A stretch of DNA of 64,000 bases from contig JAECUM010009799.1 in the NCBI GenBank assembly GCA_016617855.1, forward strand, positions 1 to 64,000, in the 5' to 3' direction. Of the stretch, positions 20,329 through 30,772 are shown in pieces. Under the pieces are notes generated by a model. That model ran no database searches, had not been told where the DNA came from, and saw only the letters and a program-made list of their open reading frames with translations. Position 1 is the first letter of the stretch; each line of letters starts with the position of its first letter. This DNA comes from Megalonaias nervosa. Taxonomy: Eukaryota; Mollusca; Bivalvia; Unionida; Unionidae. Both the position numbers and the translations under genes were made by a program.

Positions 20329-20356
20329 CCAGGTGAAATTGGAGTTATAAAAAAAC

Positions 20357-20394
20357 AGCCCTTCTCAGGGCTAACCAGATCTCTAGAAAAGAGA
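20357..20394 (+). terminator. Histone-type 3' stem-loop and purine block (R2)
   Basis: AGCCCT-TCTC-AGGGCT (20357-20372): perfect 6-bp stem, four-base loop, followed by AACCA. Then 12 bases and AGAAAAGAGA (20385-20394), the best match here to a histone downstream element. Confidence 0.75.
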
Positions 20395-20467
20395 CACTAT
20401 TCAAGTTGCCAATTTGTGTGAATGTAGAGTAGTGTGACTACAAACACTCACTCTTTTACTGATGTGT

Positions 20468-20826
20468 GTGTGTTTGTGTGCGTTCGCGTCCGTTTGTGTG
20501 GATAGTAGATATGGTGTGTTTGTGTGCGTTCGCGTCCGTTTGTGTGGATAGTATATATAGTTTGTTTGTGTGCATTCGCGTCCGTTTGTGTGGATAGTAT
20601 ATATGGTGTGTTTGTGTGCGTTCGCGTCCGTTTGTGTGGATAGTAGATCTAGTGTGTTTTATGCGTTCGCGTCCGTTTGTGTGGAAAGTATATATGGTGT
20701 GTTTTTTCTTCTCTTCCCTTCTGTGTGGATAGTATATATGGTGTGTTTTATGCGTTCGCGTTCCTTTGTTTGGATAGTGTATATGGTGTGTTTTATGCAT
20801 TCGCGTTCGTTTGTGTCGATTGTATA
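20468..20826 (+). repeat. 47-bp minisatellite inside Maverick
   Basis: About seven and a half units of a 47-bp repeat with core GCGTTCGCGTCCGTTTGTGTGGATAGTA (given here as GCGTTCGCGTCC plus GTTTGTGTGGATAG). Units drift in length toward the 3' end. It lies between cassettes R2 and R3. The long minus-strand ORF across it is a by-product of the repeat. Confidence 0.9.
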
Positions 20827-20930
20827 TAATATGTGAAGTGAGTGTAAGGGATGTTTTCCTTCACGTCCGTGCTTCAAGTAAATAAATCGGAGATATCATC
20901 ATTCGCGCCATTCAACGCTGTATATAAAAA

Positions 20931-21305
20931 ATGGCAACTAACATGGAGAGGATGCTGAGATTGCAGGAGGTGGTAGACACATAAGGCATGGTGGAGGAGA
21001 TGCTAGTGAGAATGCAGTTTGGGGCTTATAGTCCCCACAGACTAAATATGGAGATTAACAATTTAAAGAAAGGGAAGGACATCTTAAATGAGATGATAAG
21101 AATAGGAAAGAAAGAAAAGGAAGATATAGAAGACAAACAGAGGATGAGAGAATGGAATGAAAAGATTGAAAAGGAAGAAGGAAATGAAAAGAGGAAGAAA
21201 AAGAACGAGGTGAAGGAGAAGGAAAAAAAGGAGGAAAAGAATGAAAAAATGACCAAAAGTGTAGGACAAAAGATAGGAAGTTGGTGGAGGAAAAGAAGGA
21301 ATTAG
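20931..21305 (+). pseudogene. Right-end cassette gene R3, Lys/Glu-rich
   Basis: ATG 20931 directly follows TATATAAAAA (about 20921). The aligned TATA position of its sisters reads AAATAAATC here (about 20880). The frame runs to TAG 21303-21305 with one TAA at 20982-20984. The product is almost all charged (KKEKEDIEDKQRMREW, EKRKKKNEVKEKEKKEE), a long coiled coil ending in basic residues. About 124 codons. The stop is 30 bases before the stem-loop in the right terminal repeat. No family recognised. Confidence 0.5.
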
Positions 21306-21325
21306 AAGAAGACAAAGAAGAAGAA

Positions 21326-21708
21326 GAAACCCAAAGGCCCTTTTCAGAGCCACTTCATATGCCTAGAAAAGATTTATTCTTTCTTGCCTAAATTTTTTTT
21401 TGTCGATTGCATAATTTAGGTATGATAGATTGATATTCATCAATCTATGATTGTGTTGTATATGTCTATGTCTCTATTGCATTTGTTCTACTTAGGGTAG
21501 CTGCGCGTATTCAGGTCAGCCACTTGCAACATTGTTGCCAGTACCATGACGTCACCCTACCTGTTCCATTCCTATGGTCTCTATATTGTCCCAACTTTTT
21601 GTCTCTATATAGTCCCAACCTTTTGTCTCTATAAATTTTGTCTCCCTATCGTCCGGAGGGGTCTGTAATGTATTTTCCATTCTCTCCCTATCGTCACTCT
21701 TCACTACT
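21326..21708. repeat. Maverick right terminal inverted repeat
   Basis: Inverted partner of 1293-1735. It holds a perfect CRE-like TGACGTCA at about 21547, which is mutated in the left copy, and three iterated TTTTGTCTCTATA-type units at about 21575-21640, of which the left copy keeps only about one. The inner edge carries the histone-like stem-loop of the gene at 20931-21305. Confidence 0.9.
21336..21373 (+). terminator. Histone-type 3' stem-loop and purine block (R3)
   Basis: CCAAA directly before GGCCCT-TTTC-AGAGCC (21336-21351) differs from the animal histone consensus by one base and has one mismatch in the stem, then CAC. After 13 bases comes AGAAAAGAT (21365-21373). It lies in the right terminal repeat. 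Confidence 0.78.
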
Positions 21709-21714
21709 CCCATT
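21709..21714. other. Target-site duplication, right copy (CCCATT)
   Basis: Exact partner of 1287-1292, immediately after the terminal ...TTCACTACT of the right inverted repeat. Confidence 0.93.
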
Positions 21715-21814
21715 TAAAGCTATGGCTGACGTGTCTTCAGCTGAGACGAAGTTAATAGGTAGTATAATAGCTACACTGAAGTACTGGTGAGATAAATAGG
21801 ATATGAATATGCAC

Positions 21815-24005
21815 ATGATATTTGGGCGACACCGAGTCACAACATGAGATGGAATTAACATCTACGTCAATGTAGTTTGAATTCAAAATATTAGAGAATA
21901 GGAGTTTTGGACATAGAGAAAAATCTTCCAGTACCTTGCGAGCGACGAACAAAATGGAAAGTAATACATCCACTCGTACAACGGGCACATGCTTTATCAG
22001 GTTTTAGATACAGGTCATACAACTACGAAAACGATCTTGACATGGATATCCATACAGGAAAAGGGAACAATTGTTATAATATTACTTGACCTTTATCATG
22101 TAATTTAATTTGATATAATTGTTGACTTAAGTTTTACATGGAAATGACTTAAAATTGGCAGAACTCTTCAAACATACGTCTAATAACGAACATTTACATC
22201 TGTGCACCAGCCGATGATAGTTACTGTATGCATCTGAAACGTGAATACTACTAAAATAATTTAGTTTATATTCCACTGATGTTGCTTAATTATTATTATT
22301 AATCGAATGAGCAGTGTGAAAAACAATAATCAAATAACAAGAACATAAGCAACATTGGATCGAGTAGTAACGTGAACCTAATTAAATACTGGGTGGATTA
22401 AGTTGTTGTCACTGATGAATCTATTCTTTTTTTATTCAAGCTCAGAATACAGAGATACTGTTTCATCTTCAGTAAGAAACCATATTCGAGTACATACGCT
22501 ACTACACAGGACTGACGTTGCCACTATGGATCCATGCCACACTCAGCCGACACTGCTTGTCTGGGATCATCTTCATGACTGTTGTCATCAGGTGCATCAT
22601 GAGAGTAGCTGATTTATTTTTCATTCCTTTTGAAGCTGTTTTGTTCCTGTTGTTCCTTTTTAAATCAACTTATTTCCATGCTTTCTTCTCTAATCCCTCT
22701 TGTTTGTGCCTTTGAGCACCTCCTTGACCTTTTACTTTGAACATGTTATAAACATTGCCACAAATTAGATCAAAATTTATGTTGTTATAATAATGATTTG
22801 TTGAACTGATACTACCTGGGAGTTTCAGAACAGATGTGTTGATATTGGGCCTTATGTTACCAAAGGATTGCCGCCACGTTTACTTCTGCATTTTGCACAT
22901 ACAGATTTGCAATATTTCTTTCTTGTCTATTATTGCTGATGTGGATTGGACAGCCGTAATAATAGGTCAATAATTTACCAGTTAGAATTCATTTAGAAGA
23001 AACTCGTCTTGTCAATCGCGTTGGGATTCCAAGGCTGAATTGGTAGAATTATTTCATGTGAGAAGGGAAAAACTACTTAATTGCGTCCGAAAGCATTTTT
23101 AGAAAGCTAGCATTGCTTAGTTCCTGATGTTTGTTAAAGAAACAAATGTGGACTGCAATGGAAGAGACTTTTTCTTAATTGGTCGCATAATTTAAATATG
23201 CACTGGTGGTAGAATGTGGGATATGTATGGTGGCAGTCATACCAATTCCACATGGTTTTGTCGTGCTAGCTTAATTTCGTCTACGCTTGCGCAGCTATGG
23301 TGATTTTCTGTTATAAGTAGTGCTGGCCGATCATAGCCCCAAAAATAATTAATTTATTTAAACTATTATCTGAAAGAGAGGACCATCCATGTACCCATAT
23401 CTGGGTATCAAAACAACCGGTAATTTCGAAAACGACCCTTGTATGGCATGATGGTTAGACATCTTCCAAAAATCACAAAGGAAGGAACACCTGTTCCACA
23501 AGTTTACATACATAAATATACAGTTATTGGCCTCATGCTATAAAATATTGTTATTAACTGTTTTAGCTTTTCATACCAATTCTTTTGAATACCGTCTCAT
23601 CGCTTTAGAAAATCTGTTCTAATGTATTTTGTAGCCCAATTTTTCCGAGAAGGAATGAGTTATTTGTTCAAGACGATGATGCGTTTCATCTGTGCTCCCT
23701 GGTGTTCAGCCTGTTTCTGACATAGTTCAAGATGTTTCTCAAAGAACTTACAAAATCGCTTGTCTTTGGAACTTGTATCCATGTTGCTTCATAATGGTGA
23801 TGACATTGCCGTGTAATGTTTATAGCCATATGGCAGCATTGTTATAAACAATGCTTCTTATAAAGTAAAATGGATGACTTTTAATGTGTTGTTAACATGG
23901 AAGATGGTTCGAGGACTTTTATGTGCATTTAACTTGACATGCTTATCCACAATTTCCGAAGGACCTTGAGGTTTCTCAGATTGATATTTGATATTTCACA
24001 ACTGA
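21815..24005. repeat. Dispersed 2.2-kb repeat, copy 1
   Basis: Clearly related, by scattered matching blocks at perhaps two-thirds identity, to 39276-41405. Example pairs: CTACGAAAACGATCTTGAC (22021) with CTACGAAAACGAGCTTGAC (39490); CAGTACCTTGCGAGCG (21930) with CAGTACCTTGTAAACA (39400). No convincing ORF is conserved. The Maverick landed about 100 bp from its left edge and the LINE begins at its right edge. It could be an old non-coding mobile element or a segmental duplication. Confidence 0.7.
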
Positions 24006-24009
24006 AAAT

Positions 24010-26870
24010 TCGAGGGCAGTGGTACAGGTCCATTGGATCCGTACGGGATGGAATAAGACTCTCTAGCCTCCGCGAGTCTCCAAACTATGGGTAAAATGGT
24101 GTGATGATAGCATAGCATCACTGGGCGGACGTCTTCCATGATGAAGTCAACGGCCAGGGAGGAATGCTCCAAGATGAGTTCAAGGACCATGTGCTCAGGG
24201 CCAGGGCGTGCCACATTATATCAGTGGATTTCTTCTGTGGTCATCCAGTCTGGAGAGGGATGGGTTCCGCCAGGCTGTATCTTGCCCTTGACACACCACA
24301 TGAAGACAACTAAAAATTCTTCCATACCGGATCGGTCGCAGCCCGGGTCAACAATGACCGCAGCTTCTGTTGCACACCAGGGCGGAGGTGACAACTGGTG
24401 CCCCCACTACCAAGATTTGTGGGAGAGACAACATCATCATCGGTACATGGAACGTTAGAACACAGAGGACTGTGGGAATCTTGAAAGATCTTCCACATGA
24501 GTTGGAGAGGTACAACTGGAACATTATTGGTCTCTGCGAAATCCAGATGGACAACAATCACAACCAAATTGACTACATCTTGGTGAAGACACGATTCTGC
24601 ACAGGTCTGAATATCGCCAGAACACCAAGTTATCCAGGCGCAGATATTGTAAGTGACCATGATTTATTAATGACAACGGTTGTCCTCTACCTGAAAATGA
24701 TCAAAAAGCCTAACCAACCATGAATCAGATTTGTCCTTGAAAAATTTAAATATCCAAAAGTCGCAGAAGCCTTCCAGGCAATGATAGGTGGTAAATTTGC
24801 CCCTTTGATAACCCTGAACAACCAAGACATGCACCTCGAATCCTTAACAACCATGTTCAACACAGCTGTGACTAGCACAGCTAGCGAGATCATTGGCAAA
24901 TATCGTCGAACAAAGAAAACTTGGGTCACAACAGATGTCCTTGAACTATGCAACAAAAGAAGAGAACTGAAAAAGGAAAAAGAGATCATGAAGGAGCTAG
25001 AAAATGCAGAGAGATAAAGAATATGATCAGGAAAATCATCAAGGAGGCAAAGGAATCCGGAATAGAAAGACAATGCTGCAAAATCGAAGACAGTATGAGT
25101 AGAAATGACAGCAAAATGGCATATCAACTGGTAAAAGATCGCAACAACCTATAAACAAGGGAAAACTGCCACCATCCAAGACAAATCAGGAAAATGCCTC
25201 ACAGACGATCAAGAGATCCTCAAGCGATGGACAGAATACTGCTCAGCATTGTATAATCATAAGACCCAGGGAGATCCAGCAGTACTAAATTGCCTTCAGG
25301 GAGAAGAAATTGATGACAGTCCCATTCTTCGTGAAGAAGTATAAATTGCAGTTAGGTCACTAAAGAAAGGAAAGTCAGCCCGCATTGACAACATACAAGC
25401 AGAGCTCATTCAAGCAGGAGGAGAAGAGATAGTTACAGTCCTAACAACAATCTGAAACAAGATATGGCAGACAGGAGAATGGCCCACCATATGGACTCAA
25501 TCCTTGGTCATCGTGCTCCCTAAGAAAGGAAACCTACAACTATGTCAAAACTACAAAACCATCAGTTTGATCGGTCACCCGAGCAAAGTCATGTTGAAGA
25601 TAATTCTCAACAGACTAAAGCCTCAAGCAGAGAAAATTATTGCTGCAGAGCAGGTAGGCTTCCGAGCAGGAAAGAGCACCACATAACAAATCTTCAATCT
25701 CAGACTCCTTTGCGAGAAATATCTTCAGCACCAGCATAATCTATACCACGTCTTCGTAGATTTGAAAAAGGCCTTTGATAGGGTATGGCATGCAGCCTTA
25801 TGGGCAACTATGAGGAAGTACAACATCAGCTCATACCTGATGTAGGTTGTTCAACACCTCTATGACAAAGCCACCAGTGCTATCCTCATCAATGGCAACA
25901 GAGGAGATTGGTTTCGAACAACAGTTGTAGTCAGACAGGAATGTTTACTGTCACCTACACTCTTCAACATTTTCCTGGAAAGGACCATGGAGGATGCCTT
26001 GCATGACCACAAGGGCACTGTCAGCATGAGAGGAAGAACAATCAACAAACGTCGCCTCGCAGATGGTATTGATGGTTTATCAGGAGATGAAAAAGAACTG
26101 GCTGACTTGGTTGAGCGCCTCGACTCAGCCTCCACAGCATATGGTATGGAGATTAGCGCCGAAACAAACAAACTGATTACAAGCAACACCAATGGCATCA
26201 GTGCAGAAATAAAGGCCAGTGGACAGAAGATGGAAAGTGTCATAAGCTTCAAGTACTTGGGATGAATTATCACAGATGAGGGCTCCAAACCAGAACTACT
26301 TCGCAAGATTGCCCAGACAACAGCAGCAATAACAAGGCTGAGACAAATACAGAATGATACCAACATTGCTCTTGGTTCCAAAATAAGGCTGATGCGCTCG
26401 ATTGTCATATCCATCTTTCTGTATGCTTGTGAAACATGGACGCTCACATCAGATCTACAAAGAAGAATTCAAACCTTCGAAATGAGATGCTACCTCAAGA
26501 TTTTGGGCATCTCATACATTGACCATGTAACCAACAAACAAGTCCACAACAGGATCCAACGAGCCATCGGATCCTATGAAGACCTCTTGACCACTGTAAA
26601 ATATCGCAAACTGAAGTGGTACGGTCATGTCTCGAGATCATCTGGACTGGCAAAAACAATCTTGCAAGGCACAGTGCGAGGGTGCAGAAGAAGTGGCAGA
26701 CAGAAAAAAGGTCGGAAGACAACATTAAGGAGTGGACAGGCATCGGATTTGGAGATTCCCAAAGGGCAGTGGAGAACGGTGAAAGATGGAGAGAACTGGT
26801 TGTAAAGGCAACTGTGTTGCCCAAACGACCTCTTGGATTAAGGGATTGATGATAATGATGATGATGAAAC
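24010..26870 (+). mobile_element. RTE-type non-LTR retrotransposon, degenerate
   Basis: LINE relic: 5' region 24010-24420, endonuclease, then reverse transcriptase, ending in a TGATGATAATGATGATGATGAA tail (26843-26868), the type of short-repeat 3' end RTE elements have. No clear target duplication was found. It directly abuts the dispersed repeat on the left. Confidence 0.85.
24400..26805 (+). pseudogene. RTE endonuclease/reverse transcriptase relic
   Basis: Endonuclease start IIIGTWNVRTQRT (about 24439) and LCEIQMDNN, then directly NQIDYILVKTRF and ADIVSDHDLL (about 24645): the middle of the AP-like endonuclease, about 150 residues, is missing at 24560-24567. RT segments: LPKKGNLQLCQNYKTISL (about 25513), EQVGFRAGKSTT (about 25650), FVDLKKAFDRVWHAALW (about 25750), and LADGIDGLSG (about 26058), where the family catalytic motif is FADD. 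The C-terminal YLKILGISY...RKLKWYGHV (about 26490-26630) is typical RTE. Many stops (25018, 25686, 25844, 26265). Inactive. Confidence 0.88.
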
Positions 26871-27054
26871 TTCAGATTGAAATCTTTTTCTTCTATTCTT
26901 CGATCACATAACTACGTAAGAAATATTGTAATTCCTTTACTTTATTGTTTTAAATTGACTGGGACCCTCTCTTTTAGAAATTAAGATTTAAGTTCATTTT
27001 CATATACTGTGCTTTCCTGTATTTCTGTATGTTGGCAACTGATAACCCCTGTCG

Positions 27055-27105
<51 letters not shown>

Positions 27106-29313
27106 CCTGACCTCAAAGTATTGTATTATGACGCATTTGTAATGCACCAGTTAAAGCTATTAGTGACATGTGACTCCCATTGGAAGGATATCGCGGTGTA
27201 ATTGGTAAAGTTGGGAATTATTGCATTGTTTGTACTTGCGCAACTTACATAATGCTCAGTTTAGCTTAGTCATATCTGTTCAAAACGCTCTTATGTTTTG
27301 AAAAAGAAATATTACTACGTGTGCTCACAAGTATAAGTACCATGCTGACAAATGCAGGGTGGCGAGGCCAATAGTTTCTCCATTTTCCACTTGTGACTTA
27401 TATTCGGCAATTCTTTGTATGTGAGCAAGTGGCAACATTAGTCCTTTTTACGAGATGTATTAGTTATAATAATATTTAGAGTACTTACGATTCAAAGATC
27501 ACGTATTGCATGCAATACGTTTACACTCTCTATCCCATTGTCTGTCTTCCTGTACTTTTACTCTTATATAGTAATTGTAGGTAAATTGACAATAATAATG
27601 AAGCTAATTATTCATTAATGTATTAGTTCGTAGTTTTATGCTCAGAAATCTGGATTGCAATTAACAAATCATTAAAATATATCTTTGTTCTCTCCACCTT
27701 CATTGCACAAACCAATTTCTACCACAACATAGTAATAGTTTACGCAGAACCAACACGCATCTGCACAGTCTCAATACTCGTGCTTCGGACATTCGACTCC
27801 ACTTTCTTTCTTCTTTCTCACTCTTTTGCTAATTGCGTGTCCGAAATTCTACATTTAAATCAGTGTTTGCATTTCAGCTTGAAATTGGTTCTGGCGTTTC
27901 GACATAAATGACTCTCTATTAGTCATTCTATAATTTAACTAAACAGAAATAATTTAACCTCGGCCACGTTTCACTGTTACATTTTTGTGCGTGTGTAAAG
28001 AATCATGGAGAGGATTACTTTTCTTCGTGGCCATTACTTTATGCTTTTCGGTTTTGTGTTTCTAAAAGTGTATCTTATATGGAGACGATAAAATGTCAAG
28101 CAATGAAATGTCAAGGTGTACATAAACACAATCAAGTTCTTGATAGAATAAACCCAGACCCGGACAGTTTAGTTTGAAAAATTACATAAAGGGCCAATTT
28201 GGTTTGATTAAATGGGTTATTGTTATGGTTATAAGATTCAACGTGAATCTATCAAATAGACTAAAACAGTGAATATTGTAGCAAATAATCTTAGAGAATA
28301 TGTTGCGATTTGATTGTCCTGATCATTTTTGGTTTGATTTGAACGCATATTTGAATTCTTTTTGAGAAGTGTCCGAAGAGTCCGACCATTGACTATATAT
28401 TAACATATAAATGAGGTCACCGTGCATGTAAAGCATTTCTTGCTTACTTACTGTTGGATATCCTAACCAAGCTAAATACGTCATACTGGAGATGTGGTAG
28501 TGTACCTTTAGAGTGTAGCAATATGCCTAGTTATCCCCAAATATAAACATACAAATAATAATGATGCAACAATGAACGAAACAAAGTTGAACGAACCGCA
28601 ACTGAAACAGGAGTAAAAAACCAATGTAAATTCTTGGTTTAATGTTTGATAATAATAATGAAAATGTAATAACTATTGTTGATATTGTTGTTTTGAGTTG
28701 AGCGCCATTTTCAGCGTATGATAGGCTAATGCAAGTTTTCTTGCGTGCTCACATTGGCCGAACCAGAGATTTGAACCCACGCGAACAGACATGAGATGGC
28801 AGTGACCGGTAAAGGCGAGCATTTTAGATCAGTATAACTATAGTAAAACTAAAACGATTAACTGAGTACCGTATTTATTTCCTCTTAACGGATTAAATTT
28901 GAACAGCTGCATTGATGTTACATCTTGTTATTTGGGTTCTAGGTGGGAGATTTCAAAAGGGCATAGTTTTGAATGAGAAGGGGATTAATGAATGAACAAA
29001 AATGAGCTAGGATTAGCTGGCAATTAAATACACTGATGAAAACTGAACGTATTTTACCCGAATATGAGCACAAAGGAGCATAGAGTGAAGTCAAAGGCAC
29101 ATGATAAAAATAATATTTGAAATAAGAATGAAAAATATCTCTTTTTGACTTAGGGAAGTTTTGACTGTTTCTTTGTCTCGTTATCGGGACAGTCGGGAGC
29201 TCACCTATAATTTATGGCACAGATCAAATGTTTGAAAAAATGGAATCTTGCGCTTATATGTGATGGGTTCTTGGTTTTTTTCATATTCATTATCTATCTA
29301 ATCCATTGTACTT
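26871..29313. other. Intergenic, no gene seen
   Basis: AT-rich DNA with a (GT)n tract at 27058-27102 and, at 28868-29110, one copy of a dispersed repeat listed separately. A minus-strand B-box-like GGGTTCAAATC at about 28767-28777 hints at an old tRNA-derived SINE, but its A box is not clear. No supported coding region. Confidence 0.5.
28868..29110. repeat. Dispersed ~240-bp repeat, copy 1
   Basis: Related to 62945-63205: TCTTAACGGATTAAATTTGAAC against TCTTAACGGATAAATTTGAAC, then GGGTTCTAGGT against GGGTCCTAGGT, AAAAGGGCATAG against AAAAGGGCATGG, and AGAGTGAAGTCAAAGG against AGAGTGAAGTGAAAAGG at matching spacing. Unclassified, probably a SINE or MITE. Confidence 0.65.

Positions 29314-29366
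<53 letters not shown>
29314..29366. repeat. (TA)n microsatellite
   Basis: Pure TA run of about 50 bp. Confidence 0.95.
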
Positions 29367-29367
<1 letters not shown>

Positions 29368-29624
29368 TAAATACATTCACAGATAATTGTGTATGAGGTA
29401 AATGCCTGTTTTCACTCGGTTGTTAGCGGAATTGGTCACAGTGTTTGCAGTAGTAATCTCTCTATGACACTTGCGCCACATGTTTGAGCAGCCATAATTT
29501 TCATGCCCATTATATGTTTACGTCACAAATTTGTGACTAGGTCGTTTCTACAATACTGGGAGACAAATGTTTGGAGAATACATTGCGAACATCTTGAACA
29601 CATTTGCGTCAAATGTTTCGGACA

Positions 29625-30772
29625 GAGAAGTGATGTTTCATAGATGTCATATATCATCAATCGGAATGAAAAGCTCTTCAACGAATGTGTTAAAATTCAA
29701 TATATTATGAATCGGAATAGGAATGAAAACCTCTATATCTAATGTGTTAAAATTGTATTATATCATGAATAGGAATGAATACCTTTACAACGAATGTGTT
29801 AAAATTGTATTATATCATGAATCGGAATGAAAACCTCTATATCTAATGTGTTAAAATTGTATTATATCATGAATCGGAATGAATACCTTCACAACGAATG
29901 TGTTAAAAAAATTTTATATCATGAATCGGAATGAAAACCTCTATATCTAATGTGTTAAAATTGTATTATATCATGAATCGGAATGAAAACCTTTACAACG
30001 AATGTGTTAAAATTGTATTATATCATGAATCGGAATGAAAAACTTTACAACGAATGTGTTAAAATTGTATTATATCATGAATTGGAATGAGAACCTTTAC
30101 AACCAATGTGTTAAAATTGTATTATATCATGAATCGGAATGAATACTTTTACAACGAATGTGTTAAAATTGTATTATATCATGAATCGGAATGAATACCT
30201 TTACAACGAATGTGTTAAAATTGTATTATATCATGAATCGGAATGAAAACCTTTACAACGAATGTGTTAAAATTGTATTATATCATGAATCGGAATGAAA
30301 ACCTTTACAACGAATGTGTTAAAATTGTATTATATCATGAATCGGAATGAAAACCTTTACAACGAATGTGTTAAAATTGTATTATATCATGAATCGGAAT
30401 GAAAACCTTTACAACGAATGTGTTAAAATTGTATTATATCATGAATCGGAATGAAAACCTTTACAACGAATGTGTTAAAATTGTATTATATCATGAATCG
30501 GAATGAAAACCTTTACAACGAATGTGTTAAAATTGTATTATATCATGAATCGGAATGAATACTTTTACAACGAATGTGTTAAAATTGTATTATATCATGA
30601 ATCGGAATGAATACTTTTGCAACGAATGTGTTAAAATTTTATTATATCATGAATCGGAATGAGAACCTTTACAACGAATGTGTTAACTTTCTATTGTAGT
30701 ATGAATCGGAATGAGACGTTTACAAGTAATGTGTTATTATTTTATTATATCATGAATCGGAATGAAAACTTT
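29625..30772 (+). repeat. 52-bp minisatellite, about 22 units
   Basis: Tandem array with unit length 52 and recurring blocks TGTTAAAATTGTATTATATC, ATGAATCGGAATGA and ACCTTTACAACGAATG. The central units (about 30180-30540) are almost identical and the edges are diverged, as in arrays that expand by unequal exchange. Early units alternate two variants (CTCTATATCTAATG and CTTTACAACGAATG). No spacers and no coding sense. Confidence 0.97.

Larger units (their letters stand above)
1293..21708 (+). mobile_element. Maverick/Polinton DNA transposon, 20.4 kb, degenerate
   Basis: Self-synthesising DNA transposon of viral ancestry. The 6-bp direct repeat CCCATT at 1287-1292 and 21709-21714 brackets inverted termini that start AGTAGTGAAG on both ends. 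Six-base target duplications and AG-starting termini are what Polinton integrases make. Inside are the diagnostic genes: protein-primed PolB (3696-7701), FtsK/HerA-type packaging ATPase (10196-10924), DDE integrase (13643-14685), penton (15085-15956), double-jelly-roll capsid protein (16429-17745) and adenain-like protease (18259-18749). Length is at the upper part of the usual 15-20 kb range. Nearly all core genes carry stops or frameshifts, so this copy cannot be autonomous. Its intact target duplication argues that both ends are original. Confidence 0.97.

Noticed and set aside
20456..20877. Long minus-strand ORFs rich in His, Thr and Tyr
   Set aside because: Produced by the 47-bp minisatellite; no start context and no conservation outside the repeat.
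21026..21353. Phe/Ser-rich minus-strand ORFs opposite R3
   Set aside because: Shadow of the Lys/Glu-rich coding strand of R3.
22403..22715. ORFs in the dispersed repeat as a coding exon
   Set aside because: The aligned frame in the second copy (39905-40129) is not conserved well enough to support coding.
29625..30772. Regular 52-bp repeats, CRISPR-like at first sight
   Set aside because: Units are contiguous with no unique spacers, in a eukaryotic context; a minisatellite.
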